Shown: positions 19,854 through 27,723 of the stretch, piece after piece
How the letters are laid out: each line of letters starts with the position of its first letter
Position numbering within the stretch: the stretch's first letter is position 1
Notes under the pieces: model-generated
What the model saw: only the letters and a program-made list of their open reading frames with translations
What the model was told of the DNA's origin: nothing
Database searches by the model: none
Source: Granulicoccus phenolivorans DSM 17626 = NBRC 107789 = JCM 15570
GTDB lineage: Bacteria; Actinomycetota; Actinomycetes; Propionibacteriales; Propionibacteriaceae
Assembly (NCBI RefSeq): GCF_000423085.1
Contig: NZ_AUHH01000016.1
Coordinates: 20,458 to 84,457, forward strand
Length of the DNA: 64,000 bases
Direction of reading: 5' to 3'
Program-made: the position numbers and the translations under genes

Positions 19854-20738
19854 ATGCCGCAGACGATCCAGGAACTGCTCGACGTGTTCAACCTCGAGCA
19901 GATCGAACCCAATCTGTTCCGGGGCAGTTCTCCGCACACCGATCGACAGCGGGTGTTCGGGGGACAGGTGCTCGGGCAGTCGCTGTGGGCAGCCAGCCGG
20001 AGTGTCCCCGAAGATCGGGCGGCGCACTCGCTGCATGCCTACTTCGTCCATCCCGGACGTACCGATCTGCCGATCGTCTACGACATCGACGATGTGAAGG
20101 ACGGCCGCGCCTTCACCACTCGGCGGGTCCTGGCCCGCCAGGGCGGGCGGGTCATCTTCATGATGACCGCCTCCTTCCAGATCGCCGAGGAGGGGCTGGA
20201 TCACGCCGATCCGATGCCCGCCGACGTGCCCAGGCCCGAGGACTGCCCGCCGATGGAGAGCTACCTGGCCGGAGCCACCGGGGAGGCGAAGGATTTCTAT
20301 GAGCGGGAGTGGGGCGCCCTGGAGTTGCGGTTCGCCGGGGATTCCTCGCCGCGCGGGTCGATTCCCCGGGGCAGCCACTCCGGACACATGCGGGGCTGGT
20401 GTCGGGTCCGGGGCGAACTGCCCGCCGATCCCGCCCTGCATCAGGCCGCCCTGGCGTACGCCTCGGATCTGGGTCTGCTGGCGGCCTCGGTGGTGCCGCA
20501 CGGAGTCTCGATGCATGCGCAACAGCTCCAGGCGGCCTCGCTGGATCACACGATGTGGTTCCATCGCCCGGTGCGGGCCGATCAGTGGATGCTGCTGGAC
20601 CAGATCTCCCCGTCCGCGTCCGGCGCTCGCGGGTTCTCGCTGGCCCGGGTGTTCCAGAACGGTCAGCTGGTCACCACCGCGGCCCAGGAAGGACTGATCC
20701 GGCCGGTGCCCTCCGGATCGGATCAGTCCGCGCGCTGA
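19854..20738 (+). CDS. tesB: acyl-CoA thioesterase II
   Basis: 294 residues; AGAAGGA precedes the ATG. Double hot-dog fold: FRGSSPHTDRQRVFGGQVLGQSLWAASRSVPEDRAAHSLHAYFVHPGRTDLPIVYDID is the TesB N-terminal signature, and YASDLGLLAASVVPHG...SLDHTMWFHRPVRADQWMLLDQISPSASGARGF is the C-terminal hot dog with its catalytic Asp/Gln/Ser-Thr region. It hydrolyses medium/long acyl-CoA to fatty acid and CoA. TAGGCT at 19817-19822 could be its -10. It converges with sigB, with a hairpin between. Confidence 0.93.
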   Translation: MPQTIQELLDVFNLEQIEPNLFRGSSPHTDRQRVFGGQVLGQSLWAASRSVPEDRAAHSLHAYFVHPGRTDLPIVYDIDDVKDGRAFTTRRVLARQGGRVIFMMTASFQIAEEGLDHADPMPADVPRPEDCPPMESYLAGATGEAKDFYEREWGALELRFAGDSSPRGSIPRGSHSGHMRGWCRVRGELPADPALHQAALAYASDLGLLAASVVPHGVSMHAQQLQAASLDHTMWFHRPVRADQWMLLDQISPSASGARGFSLARVFQNGQLVTTAAQEGLIRPVPSGSDQSAR

Positions 20739-20757
20739 GTCGCCGCCGTGGATCGGT

Positions 20758-20783
20758 CGCCCCGGGGCACCTGCCCCGGGGCG
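20758..20783. terminator. bidirectional hairpin between tesB and sigB
   Basis: A 12-bp perfect inverted repeat (CGCCCCGGGGCA and complement) with a two-base centre, between converging genes. Confidence 0.75.
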
Positions 20784-20791
20784 GGCCGGCC

Positions 20792-21760
20792 TCAGGCCGC
20801 CAGTTCCTGATCGCGCAGCTTGGCCAGGGCATGCCGCTCGATCTGGCGCACCCGTTCGGCGGTGATGCCCCAGACCTGACCGATGTCGGCCAGCTTCGCC
20901 TGGCGACCGTCGAGCAGGCCGTAACGGCGGCGCACCACGTCGGCGGAGCGCTCGTCGAGACCGGACAGCATCGACTCGAGGCGTTCGCGCTCCTGGGCGT
21001 CGATGACGACCTCGTCGGGGCCGGGGGTGGGTTCGCGGGCGATCAGGTCACCCAGGGAGGTGTCACCCTCCTCCTCGACGGGGGCGTCCAGCGAGATGTG
21101 GTCGCGGCCGTAGCGGATCAGTTCGACCACCCGCTCGGGATCCAGCTCGAGCTCGGCGGCGATCTCCTCGATCTCCGGTTCCCGGCCGAGCTGACGCTCC
21201 AGGTTGCGGCGTACCGCACTGATCTGGTTGACCTGCTCGGCGACATGGACCGGCAGCCGGACGATGCGGCCCTGCTGGGCGATCCCGCGCGAGATCGACT
21301 GCCGGACCCACCAGGTGGCGTAGGTGGAGAACTTGAATCCCTTGGTGTAGTCGAACTTCTCCACCGCCCGGATCAGGCCGGTGTTGCCCTCCTGGACCAG
21401 GTCGAGCAGGGGCATCTGGGCGCGACCGTACTTCCGGGCGACCGACACGACCAGCCGGAGGTTGGCGTTGATGAAGTGCTGCTGGGCCCGCTGCCCGGCC
21501 TCGACCAGCTCGGCGAGTTCTTCCTTGTTCACGCGCTTGGCCCGCTTGCCGACGCTGTTCGCGGCCTCGGACCGTTCGGCGCGGGTCACCGTGCCGTTGA
21601 GAATCTGCTCGGCATACAACCCGACCTCGATGGCGCGGGCAAGCTCGACTTCCTCCGCCGCGCTGAGCAGTGGGGTCTTGGCGATTCCGTCAAGGTACAG
21701 ACCTACTGCGTCCTTGCCGTCGATGCCATCCTGGACTCGGGCTCGGTGGGTGGTGCTCAT
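20792..21760 (-). CDS. sigB: RNA polymerase sigma factor SigB (group 2)
   Basis: 322 residues from the ATG at 21760, which has GAAGGGAG seven bases before it; the frame extends 16 codons further without support. Regions 1.2-4.2 are complete: DAVGLYLDGIAKTPLLSAAEEVELARAIE, region 2 with [55 protein letters not shown], and region 4.2 with IGQVWGITAERVRQIERHALAKLR. It lacks the long N-terminal region of SigA, so it is the SigB/HrdD type, a non-essential primary-like factor for stress or stationary phase. In mycobacteria and corynebacteria ideR/dtxR neighbours sigB; no such gene is present here. Confidence 0.93.
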   Translation of the reverse strand: MSTTHRARVQDGIDGKDAVGLYLDGIAKTPLLSAAEEVELARAIEVGLYAEQILNGTVTRAERSEAANSVGKRAKRVNKEELAELVEAGQRAQQHFINANLRLVVSVARKYGRAQMPLLDLVQEGNTGLIRAVEKFDYTKGFKFSTYATWWVRQSISRGIAQQGRIVRLPVHVAEQVNQISAVRRNLERQLGREPEIEEIAAELELDPERVVELIRYGRDHISLDAPVEEEGDTSLGDLIAREPTPGPDEVVIDAQERERLESMLSGLDERSADVVRRRYGLLDGRQAKLADIGQVWGITAERVRQIERHALAKLRDQELAA

Positions 21761-21900
21761 CTGGAGGCTCCCTTCGTTGCCGACAACAAGCACAACGAAT
21801 CGATGCACCCGAAAGATTCCCCTCAGTAGCCTCGGGGCCGGGTTGAGTCCCGGAGTACGATGGTTGTCCGACCGTGGTCGTACGCCGACCCCGAGATTGA

Positions 21901-21925
21901 CCCCGGCCCGGCGTGTCGGCCGGGG
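21901..21925 (-). terminator. hairpin after the S9 peptidase gene
   Basis: CCCCGGCC and GGCCGGGG flank a nine-base loop, 14 bp beyond the peptidase stop and upstream of the sigB promoter region. It would separate the two minus-strand units. Confidence 0.6.
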
Positions 21926-21938
21926 GAATGATCCCGAT

Positions 21939-24104
21939 TCATGCCTCGGTGACGGGGTGCCGGGAGCGGGTGGCGGCGTCGATCAGCCAGGCGTACTCGA
22001 AGGCGGCCTCGCGCCACCCGGCATGACGGCCGGTGACCCCGCCGTGTCCGGCCACCATCTCGGTGCGCAGCAGCAACCGGCTCGGATCGACCCGGGCACT
22101 GTGCCGCAGCGCGGCGATCCACTTGGCCGGCTCGACGTAGAGCACCCGGGTGTCGTTCAGGCTGGTGGTGGCCAGGATCGCCGGGTAGCGCTGCTCGGTC
22201 ACGTTCTCGTAGGGGGAGTAGCCCCGCATGTACGCGTACACCTCGGGATCGTGCAGCGGATCGCCCCACTCCTCCCACTCGGTGACCGTCAGCGGCAGGC
22301 TCGGATCCAGGATCGTGGTCAGCGCATCGACGAAGGGCACCGAGGCGTGGATCCCGGCGAACGCCTCGGGGGCCAGGTTCGCCACCGCACCCATCAACAG
22401 GCCGCCGGCCGAGCCGCCCTCGGCCACCAGGCGATCCGGGGCGGTGTAGCCCTCGGCGACCAGGTGGTGGGCGCAGGCGATGAAGTCGGTGAAGGAGTTC
22501 CGCTTGTGCAGCCGGTTGCCCTGCTCGTACCAGGCCCGGCCGAGTTCGCCGCCGCCGCGAACATGGGCGATGGCGTAGACGAAGCCGCGATCCAGCAGCG
22601 ACAGGCGCATCGTGGAGAACGTCGGATCGATTGAGATCTCGTAGGAGCCGTAGCCGTACAGCAGCGCGGGCGCGGATCCGTCCAGCGGTACCTCGCGGCG
22701 GTGCACCAGCGAGATCGGTACCCGCGTCCCGTCCTCGGCGGTGGCCCAGGTGCGGGTCTGCACGTAGTCCTCGCTGCGATAGGGGCCGTGCACCGGGTGA
22801 TCGAGCACCGGGCGGCGCTTCAGCACGCGCCGGGCGCCGGTGCGCAGATCGTGCTCCAGCAGCGTCGGCGGGGTCACCAGGGAGGTGAAGTCGAGCCGGA
22901 TGGTGTCGGTGTCCCAGTCCCACTCGCCGCGGGCGGAGACGGCGTACAGCGGTTCGTCGAAGGTCAGGTCGGTGCCGGTGCCCAGATCGCCGGCGCTGTC
23001 ACGCGGGATCAGATGGATCCCGGTCAGCCCGTCGCGGCGCAGTTGCACCACGACCTGGCCGGCGTACGCGTCCACACCGGTCAGCCGCACCCCGGGCCGG
23101 TGGGGCAGCACCGGAGTCCACTCGGCGTCCCCGGTCGCCTCGAGCGGCGCCTGGGCGAGGGCGAAGTCGGCGCCGTCGCGGTTGTGCAGGATCAGCAGCC
23201 GGTCCCCGGCGACCTCGACGGAGTACTCCACCCCGTCGCGGCGCGGCGCCACCAACCGGAACTCCCCGGTCGGGTCGGCGCAATCGAGCAGGTGGCACTC
23301 GCCGGTCAGCTTCGAGGCGCTGCTGAGCACGACGAAGCGGTCGTCACGGGAGTTGTCGAGGTAGAGCCAGAACCGCTCGTCGGGCTCGGTGAAGATCACC
23401 GGGTCGGCGTCGGCGGCGGTGCCCAGCCGGTGCCGCAGCACCTGGTGGGGCCGCCAGGACTCGTCGGCCCGGGCGTACAGCAGATGCTCGTTGCCGGCCC
23501 AGGCGATGCCGTAGGTGATGTCGTCCACCGACTCCGGCAGCAGCGCCCCGGTGGTCAGGTCGCGGAAGTACAGGGTGAACCGTTCACCGCCGGTGAGGTC
23601 CACCGCGTACGCCAGCAGGCGGCCGTTCGGCGACACCGCGAAGGCGCCGAGGGAGAAGAACTCCTGCCCCTCGGCCAGGACATTCTCATCGAGCATGATC
23701 TCCTCGCCGGGCACCGGGGTGCCGGCGGTCACCTCGGGCATCCGGTCGGCCGGAGCCTGGACCCGACAGTGGATCTCGTACTCCTGGCCCGTCACGGTCC
23801 GGGTGTAGTACCACCAGGAGGTCGCGGAGCCGGAACTGCTCGGATGCGTGGTGTGCGAGGGGACGCTCAGGTCGGTTTCCTGGGTGCGCGCCTGCATATC
23901 GGCGAACAGTTCCTCGGTCAGCGGGGCCAGTCCGGCGGTCTGCTGCTCGGTCCACGCGTTCTCGGCCCGCAGGTACGCCAGTGTCTCCGGGGCCGCCTGG
24001 TCGCGCAGCCACTCGTACGCGTCGAGGAAGGTATCCCCGTGGTGGGTGCGGGGGCTCGGGCGGCGGGCCGCGATCGGGGGCTGGGAGAGAGGCTGCTCGG
24101 ACAT
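21939..24104 (-). CDS. S9 family serine peptidase (oligopeptidase B / protease II type)
   Basis: 721 residues from ATG at 24104. An N-terminal seven-bladed propeller (residues ~60-430, e.g. VVLSSASKLTGECHLLDCADPTGEFRLV) caps a C-terminal alpha/beta-hydrolase. The nucleophile is Ser in EGGSAGGLLMGAVANLAPE, the motif RGGGELGRAWYEQGN precedes it, and ATTSLNDTRVLYVEPAKWIAALR plus a late His (MVAGHGGVTGR) supply Asp/His. The family cleaves short peptides, in oligopeptidase B after Arg/Lys. No signal peptide, so it is cytosolic. It is divergent from a universal stress gene with 140 bp between starts. Confidence 0.92.
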   Translation of the reverse strand: MSEQPLSQPPIAARRPSPRTHHGDTFLDAYEWLRDQAAPETLAYLRAENAWTEQQTAGLAPLTEELFADMQARTQETDLSVPSHTTHPSSSGSATSWWYYTRTVTGQEYEIHCRVQAPADRMPEVTAGTPVPGEEIMLDENVLAEGQEFFSLGAFAVSPNGRLLAYAVDLTGGERFTLYFRDLTTGALLPESVDDITYGIAWAGNEHLLYARADESWRPHQVLRHRLGTAADADPVIFTEPDERFWLYLDNSRDDRFVVLSSASKLTGECHLLDCADPTGEFRLVAPRRDGVEYSVEVAGDRLLILHNRDGADFALAQAPLEATGDAEWTPVLPHRPGVRLTGVDAYAGQVVVQLRRDGLTGIHLIPRDSAGDLGTGTDLTFDEPLYAVSARGEWDWDTDTIRLDFTSLVTPPTLLEHDLRTGARRVLKRRPVLDHPVHGPYRSEDYVQTRTWATAEDGTRVPISLVHRREVPLDGSAPALLYGYGSYEISIDPTFSTMRLSLLDRGFVYAIAHVRGGGELGRAWYEQGNRLHKRNSFTDFIACAHHLVAEGYTAPDRLVAEGGSAGGLLMGAVANLAPEAFAGIHASVPFVDALTTILDPSLPLTVTEWEEWGDPLHDPEVYAYMRGYSPYENVTEQRYPAILATTSLNDTRVLYVEPAKWIAALRHSARVDPSRLLLRTEMVAGHGGVTGRHAGWREAAFEYAWLIDAATRSRHPVTEA

Positions 24105-24244
24105 GCGCTCGAGCCTAGTCGGGGATGCCGAGCATCCGCGCCGGGCCTGCGGAGTGGATCGACCGGTACCTCGGGTGTTCGATTCAGCCGGACCGCCCCC
24201 GGCATGGCAGACTTCACCCAGTCTGCGGGGGAGAAAGGTGCCGG

Positions 24245-24610
24245 ATGACCATCGTGGTGGGCTTCTCGAGTCGAGCTGAGGGGCACGCGGCCCTGGATTG
24301 GGCCGCCGCGGAGGCGGCACTGCGTCAGTGCTCGCTGGTTGTGGTGCCGAACGCCGACGCCGACGAGCAACTCGCGCTGCAGCATGAACTGCCCACCAGC
24401 GTGCCGGTCCGGGTGGAGGCGCCGGGTCGGGAGGGGCAGATGGCCGAACGGATCCTCGACGTCGCTGCCGACCTGGCCGCCGAACTGGTGGTGATCGGGG
24501 TGAAGCGTCGCACCCCGACCGGGAAACTGCTGCTGGGCGTCCATGCCCAGAAGGTCATGCTGGACGCCGGCTGCCCGGTCGTCGTGGTCCGCGCTCCGGG
24601 CCAGGCCTGA
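24245..24610 (+). CDS. small single-domain universal stress protein
   Basis: 121 residues, starting with MTIVVGFSSRAEGHAALDWAAAEAALR. The ATP-binding pattern is VVIGVKRRTPTGKLLLGVHAQKVMLDAGCPVVVVRA, close to G-2x-G-9x-G(S/T). It is shorter than the usual ~145 residues because the segment between strand 1 and the nucleotide loop is compressed. GAAAGG precedes the ATG. It lies 179 bp upstream of sigA and is probably transcribed separately. Confidence 0.85.
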   Translation: MTIVVGFSSRAEGHAALDWAAAEAALRQCSLVVVPNADADEQLALQHELPTSVPVRVEAPGREGQMAERILDVAADLAAELVVIGVKRRTPTGKLLLGVHAQKVMLDAGCPVVVVRAPGQA

Positions 24611-24789
24611 ACCCCGGCGCGGCCCGGGCGCCATTCGACAATCGGGCCCCGATTGGTCGGACTTGATCCGACGTGACAGAATGGCGGAGTTGCAGATGTT
24701 GACAGCACCGTCACCGTTTGCGCCCAAATACCGGGTCAGCACGACCGGTATGGAACTTCATCACTACGTCTACCGGCGAGAGGTTCTCT

Positions 24790-26160
24790 GTGACGCCCTC
24801 CTCTGAAGAACAGACCCAGGCCAAGGTGGCTGCCGCCGCCGTTCGCACCGGCCCGGTGACCGCGACTGCCGGAGCAACTGCTACCGCGTCCAGTTCTGCA
24901 GCAAAGAAGACCACCCGGAAGGCACCGGCCAAGAAGACCGCGGCCAAGAAGGCTCCGGCGAAGAAGGCGCCGGCCCGCAAGACCGCGGCCAAGAAGGCCG
25001 CTGCGGGGGCGCCGGGCCAGACCCGGGCCGATGTGATCGAGGGCCTGGCGAACGGGTCGGCCGAGGCCACCCTGGATGGCGACGAGATCGTGATCAAGAA
25101 GAAGCGCAGCCTCGACGACGTCGATGACACCAACTTCAAGCCCGAGGAGGCGGCGAAGGAGGAGAAGGAGCTCACCGAGGAGGAGCAGGGCTTCTCGCTG
25201 TCCGACGCCGATGACGGGGACGAGCCCGAGCAGCAGGTCATGGTGGCCGGCGCCACCGCCGACCCGGTCAAGGACTACCTGAAGCAGATCGGCAAGGTCG
25301 CGCTGCTGAACGCCGAGCAGGAGGTCGAGCTCGCCAAGCGCATCGAGGCCGGCCTGTTCGCCGAGGAACAGTTGCACGAGGTCACCCTGGTGAAGACCGC
25401 CGATGTCGGCGACTACGAGTGGATCATGGAGGACGGGCGACGCGCCAAGAACCATCTGCTCGAAGCCAACCTGCGCCTGGTGGTGTCGCTGGCCAAGCGC
25501 TACACCGGTCGCGGCATGCTCTTCCTGGACCTGATCCAGGAGGGCAACCTGGGCCTGATCCGCGCGGTGGAGAAGTTCGACTACACCAAGGGCTACAAGT
25601 TCTCCACCTACGCGACCTGGTGGATCAAGCAGGCGATCACCCGCGCGATGGCCGACCAGGCCCGCACCATCCGGATCCCGGTGCACATGGTCGAGGTCAT
25701 CAACAAGCTGGCCCGCGTGCAGCGGCAGATGCTGCAGGATCTGGGCCGCGAACCCACGCCGGAGGAGCTGGCCAAGGAACTCGACATGACCCCGGAGAAG
25801 GTCGTCGAGGTGCAGAAGTACGGCCGCGAGCCGATCTCGCTGCACACCCCGCTCGGGGAGGACGGCGACTCCGAGTTCGGTGACCTGATCGAGGACTCCG
25901 AGGCGGTCGTTCCGGCGGATGCGGTGAGCTTCACCCTGCTGCAGGAGCAACTGCACGACGTGCTGGATACGCTGTCCGAACGCGAAGCGGGCGTGGTGTC
26001 GATGCGCTTCGGGCTCACCGACGGTCAGCCCAAGACGCTGGACGAGATCGGCAAGGTCTACGGCGTGACCCGGGAACGGATCCGGCAGATCGAGTCCAAG
26101 ACCATGTCGAAGCTGCGGCACCCGTCGCGCTCGCAGGTGTTGCGCGACTACCTCGACTGA
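24790..26160 (+). CDS. sigA: primary sigma factor SigA (RpoD/HrdB)
   Basis: 456 residues from GTG at 24790 (GAGAGG ~7 bases before). The N-terminus is a histone-like run of AKK/APAKK repeats (residues ~35-75), as in mycobacterial SigA, then an acidic linker. Core regions follow: [33 protein letters not shown] (1.2), [59 protein letters not shown] (2.1-2.4), [27 protein letters not shown] (3), and [32 protein letters not shown] (4.2). It directs housekeeping transcription. A consensus TTGACA lies at 24699-24704, but no convincing -10 follows at 17 bp. Confidence 0.97.
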   Translation: MTPSSEEQTQAKVAAAAVRTGPVTATAGATATASSSAAKKTTRKAPAKKTAAKKAPAKKAPARKTAAKKAAAGAPGQTRADVIEGLANGSAEATLDGDEIVIKKKRSLDDVDDTNFKPEEAAKEEKELTEEEQGFSLSDADDGDEPEQQVMVAGATADPVKDYLKQIGKVALLNAEQEVELAKRIEAGLFAEEQLHEVTLVKTADVGDYEWIMEDGRRAKNHLLEANLRLVVSLAKRYTGRGMLFLDLIQEGNLGLIRAVEKFDYTKGYKFSTYATWWIKQAITRAMADQARTIRIPVHMVEVINKLARVQRQMLQDLGREPTPEELAKELDMTPEKVVEVQKYGREPISLHTPLGEDGDSEFGDLIEDSEAVVPADAVSFTLLQEQLHDVLDTLSEREAGVVSMRFGLTDGQPKTLDEIGKVYGVTRERIRQIESKTMSKLRHPSRSQVLRDYLD

Positions 26161-26167
26161 GCCGGCG

Positions 26168-27208
26168 ATGACGGACGCGCCCCAGGTGCGGGTGCGGTCG
26201 ACCGAACTGCTGTCCCAGGTGACCGGTCCCATCGGGATCAACCGCACCCAGGAGCGCTTCGGCTTCACCGCGACCGATCTCGGCACGATGTGGGACGCCG
26301 GTCCCGGCCCGGACGGGCGGGACCGGATCTTCGTGCTGTTCGGTGACACCTATGGGGAGGGCTGGGGCGGGCACGGTGCCGGCCCGGCCGATGCGGACTG
26401 GCGGACCAACGTCCTGCTGTCCTCGAGCACCCTCGACCTCGACCGCGACGGACTGGTGCTGGAAGCCGCGGTGAGTCGGGCCGGCGGCGGGGCCGCGCAA
26501 CTGATCCGGCGCAGCCGGCTCAATCTGCTGCCGCGGGTGCCGTTTCCCGAGCACACCCTGATCCCGAATGCGGGGATCACCGTCGCCGGGGTGCACTACG
26601 TGCACTGGATGTCGATCCTGAAGTGGGGGTCCGGGGGGCGGTGGCGTACGTTTCAGGCGGGGATAGCGGCCTCCGCCGACGACGCGCAGACCTGGCGCAA
26701 ACCGTTGCACGGCCGCTGGCCCAATCCGTTGGGCCGCAACCGCTTCCAGGTCGGTGCGTTCACCCGGACCGAGGAGCACGTCTACCTGTTCGGGACGACC
26801 AACGGCCGCTTCGGCCCGGCCTATCTGGCTCGCGTGGCCCCCGAGCGGGTCGAGTGGGTGGCCGACTACGAGTACTTCGACGGCGCGGGCTGGAGTCGGT
26901 CGCAGGCCGCGGCGGCACCGGTGATCGACGGTCCGGTGGGGGAGTTGTCGGTGGCCTTCCATCGCGGCCTCGGGTGCTGGCTGGCGGTCACGCTGGATGA
27001 GCCACGCGCCGCGATCGTGCTGCGCAGCGCGGCGCGGATCACCGGGCCGTGGAGTGAGCCGGAGGTGCTTGCCGCCGGGACCGACTACCCGGGGTTGTAC
27101 GGCGGATTCATCCACCCGTGGCAGTTGGACGGCGATTCGCTGTACTGGTTGCTGTCGCAGTGGGGACCGTACAACGTCTTTCTGATGCGCAGCCGCCTGG
27201 GCCGCTGA
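26168..27208 (+). CDS. DUF4185 protein (possible GH183-like arabinanase fold)
   Basis: 346 residues; starts eight bases after sigA with ATG (GAGCCGGCG gives a weak ribosome-binding site), so it is probably co-transcribed. The DUF4185 five-bladed propeller is recognisable: RFGFTATDLGTMWDAG...RIFVLFGDTYG near the start, HTLIPNAGITVAGVHYVHWMS in the middle, and GGFIHPWQLDGDSLYWLLSQWGPYNVFLMR at the end. Some DUF4185 proteins are endo-D-arabinanases of family GH183 in mycobacteria. No signal peptide or transmembrane helix is present, so this one is either cytosolic or uses another export route. Substrate unknown. Confidence 0.8.
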   Translation: MTDAPQVRVRSTELLSQVTGPIGINRTQERFGFTATDLGTMWDAGPGPDGRDRIFVLFGDTYGEGWGGHGAGPADADWRTNVLLSSSTLDLDRDGLVLEAAVSRAGGGAAQLIRRSRLNLLPRVPFPEHTLIPNAGITVAGVHYVHWMSILKWGSGGRWRTFQAGIAASADDAQTWRKPLHGRWPNPLGRNRFQVGAFTRTEEHVYLFGTTNGRFGPAYLARVAPERVEWVADYEYFDGAGWSRSQAAAAPVIDGPVGELSVAFHRGLGCWLAVTLDEPRAAIVLRSAARITGPWSEPEVLAAGTDYPGLYGGFIHPWQLDGDSLYWLLSQWGPYNVFLMRSRLGR

Positions 27209-27221
27209 GCCCGGATACGGA

Positions 27222-27253
27222 TCGACCCCGTTCGCCGCAGCGAACGGGGTCGA
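27222..27253. terminator. bidirectional terminator after the DUF4185 gene
   Basis: TCGACCCCGTTCG, a CCGCAG loop, and its exact complement: 13 perfect pairs, between two converging genes. Flanking bases extend the stem imperfectly. Confidence 0.8.
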
Positions 27254-27275
27254 ATATCCGTACGGTCGGTTACCT

Positions 27276-27470
27276 TCAGCTGATCTTGGCTGTCTCGTCC
27301 TGGATCTTCAGGGCAACCTGCTTGATCTTGTCGCTGTGCTGGCGGCTGTGGTGAGCGCAGAACAGAAGCTCGCCACCCCCATCGAGGGTGACGCGTACAT
27401 AGGCCTGGGCCCCACAACGATCGCAACGATCGGCAGTGGTCAGGCCATTTTCGATGACGGAAGTAGTCAC
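27276..27470 (-). CDS. DUF7455 small zinc-ribbon-like protein
   Basis: 64 residues from GTG. Two half-sites for a metal are clear: DRCDRCGAQAYVRV near residues 15-20 and ELLFCAHHSRQH near residues 35-42 (CxxC and CxHH). The rest is a short helix. It is a small conserved actinobacterial protein that commonly lies between sigA and parE, as here. Zinc binding is inferred from residues; function is unknown, possibly transcription-related given its neighbours. Confidence 0.8.
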   Translation of the reverse strand: MTTSVIENGLTTADRCDRCGAQAYVRVTLDGGGELLFCAHHSRQHSDKIKQVALKIQDETAKIS

Positions 27471-27723
27471 GGCGCCCTCTTTCTTCGAATCGGTTCGTGC
27501 CCAGTCAACGCACCGGATCGGGGTTTTGTTCCGTCATCTGTGACGAATTCGGAAGCGCCCCGGGTTCCACTGCATCTCCTGTGCTCCACAGGCTACCCGG
27601 CCCGGACCAGGAAGCCAGGGCATTTTCGTCCGCTTTTCGGTGGGCGGCACGCACCGGGCCCGCCGGTGCCCGCGCCGCGTGGCCTGAGCGGAAGTGTCGG
27701 TGCCGCCGGATAACCTGCACGAT

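Noticed and set aside
24699..24730. sigA promoter with consensus TTGACA
   Set aside because: The -35 is perfect, but no -10 lies at 16-18 bp; the nearest candidate is about 20 bp away, so it is only mentioned under sigA.
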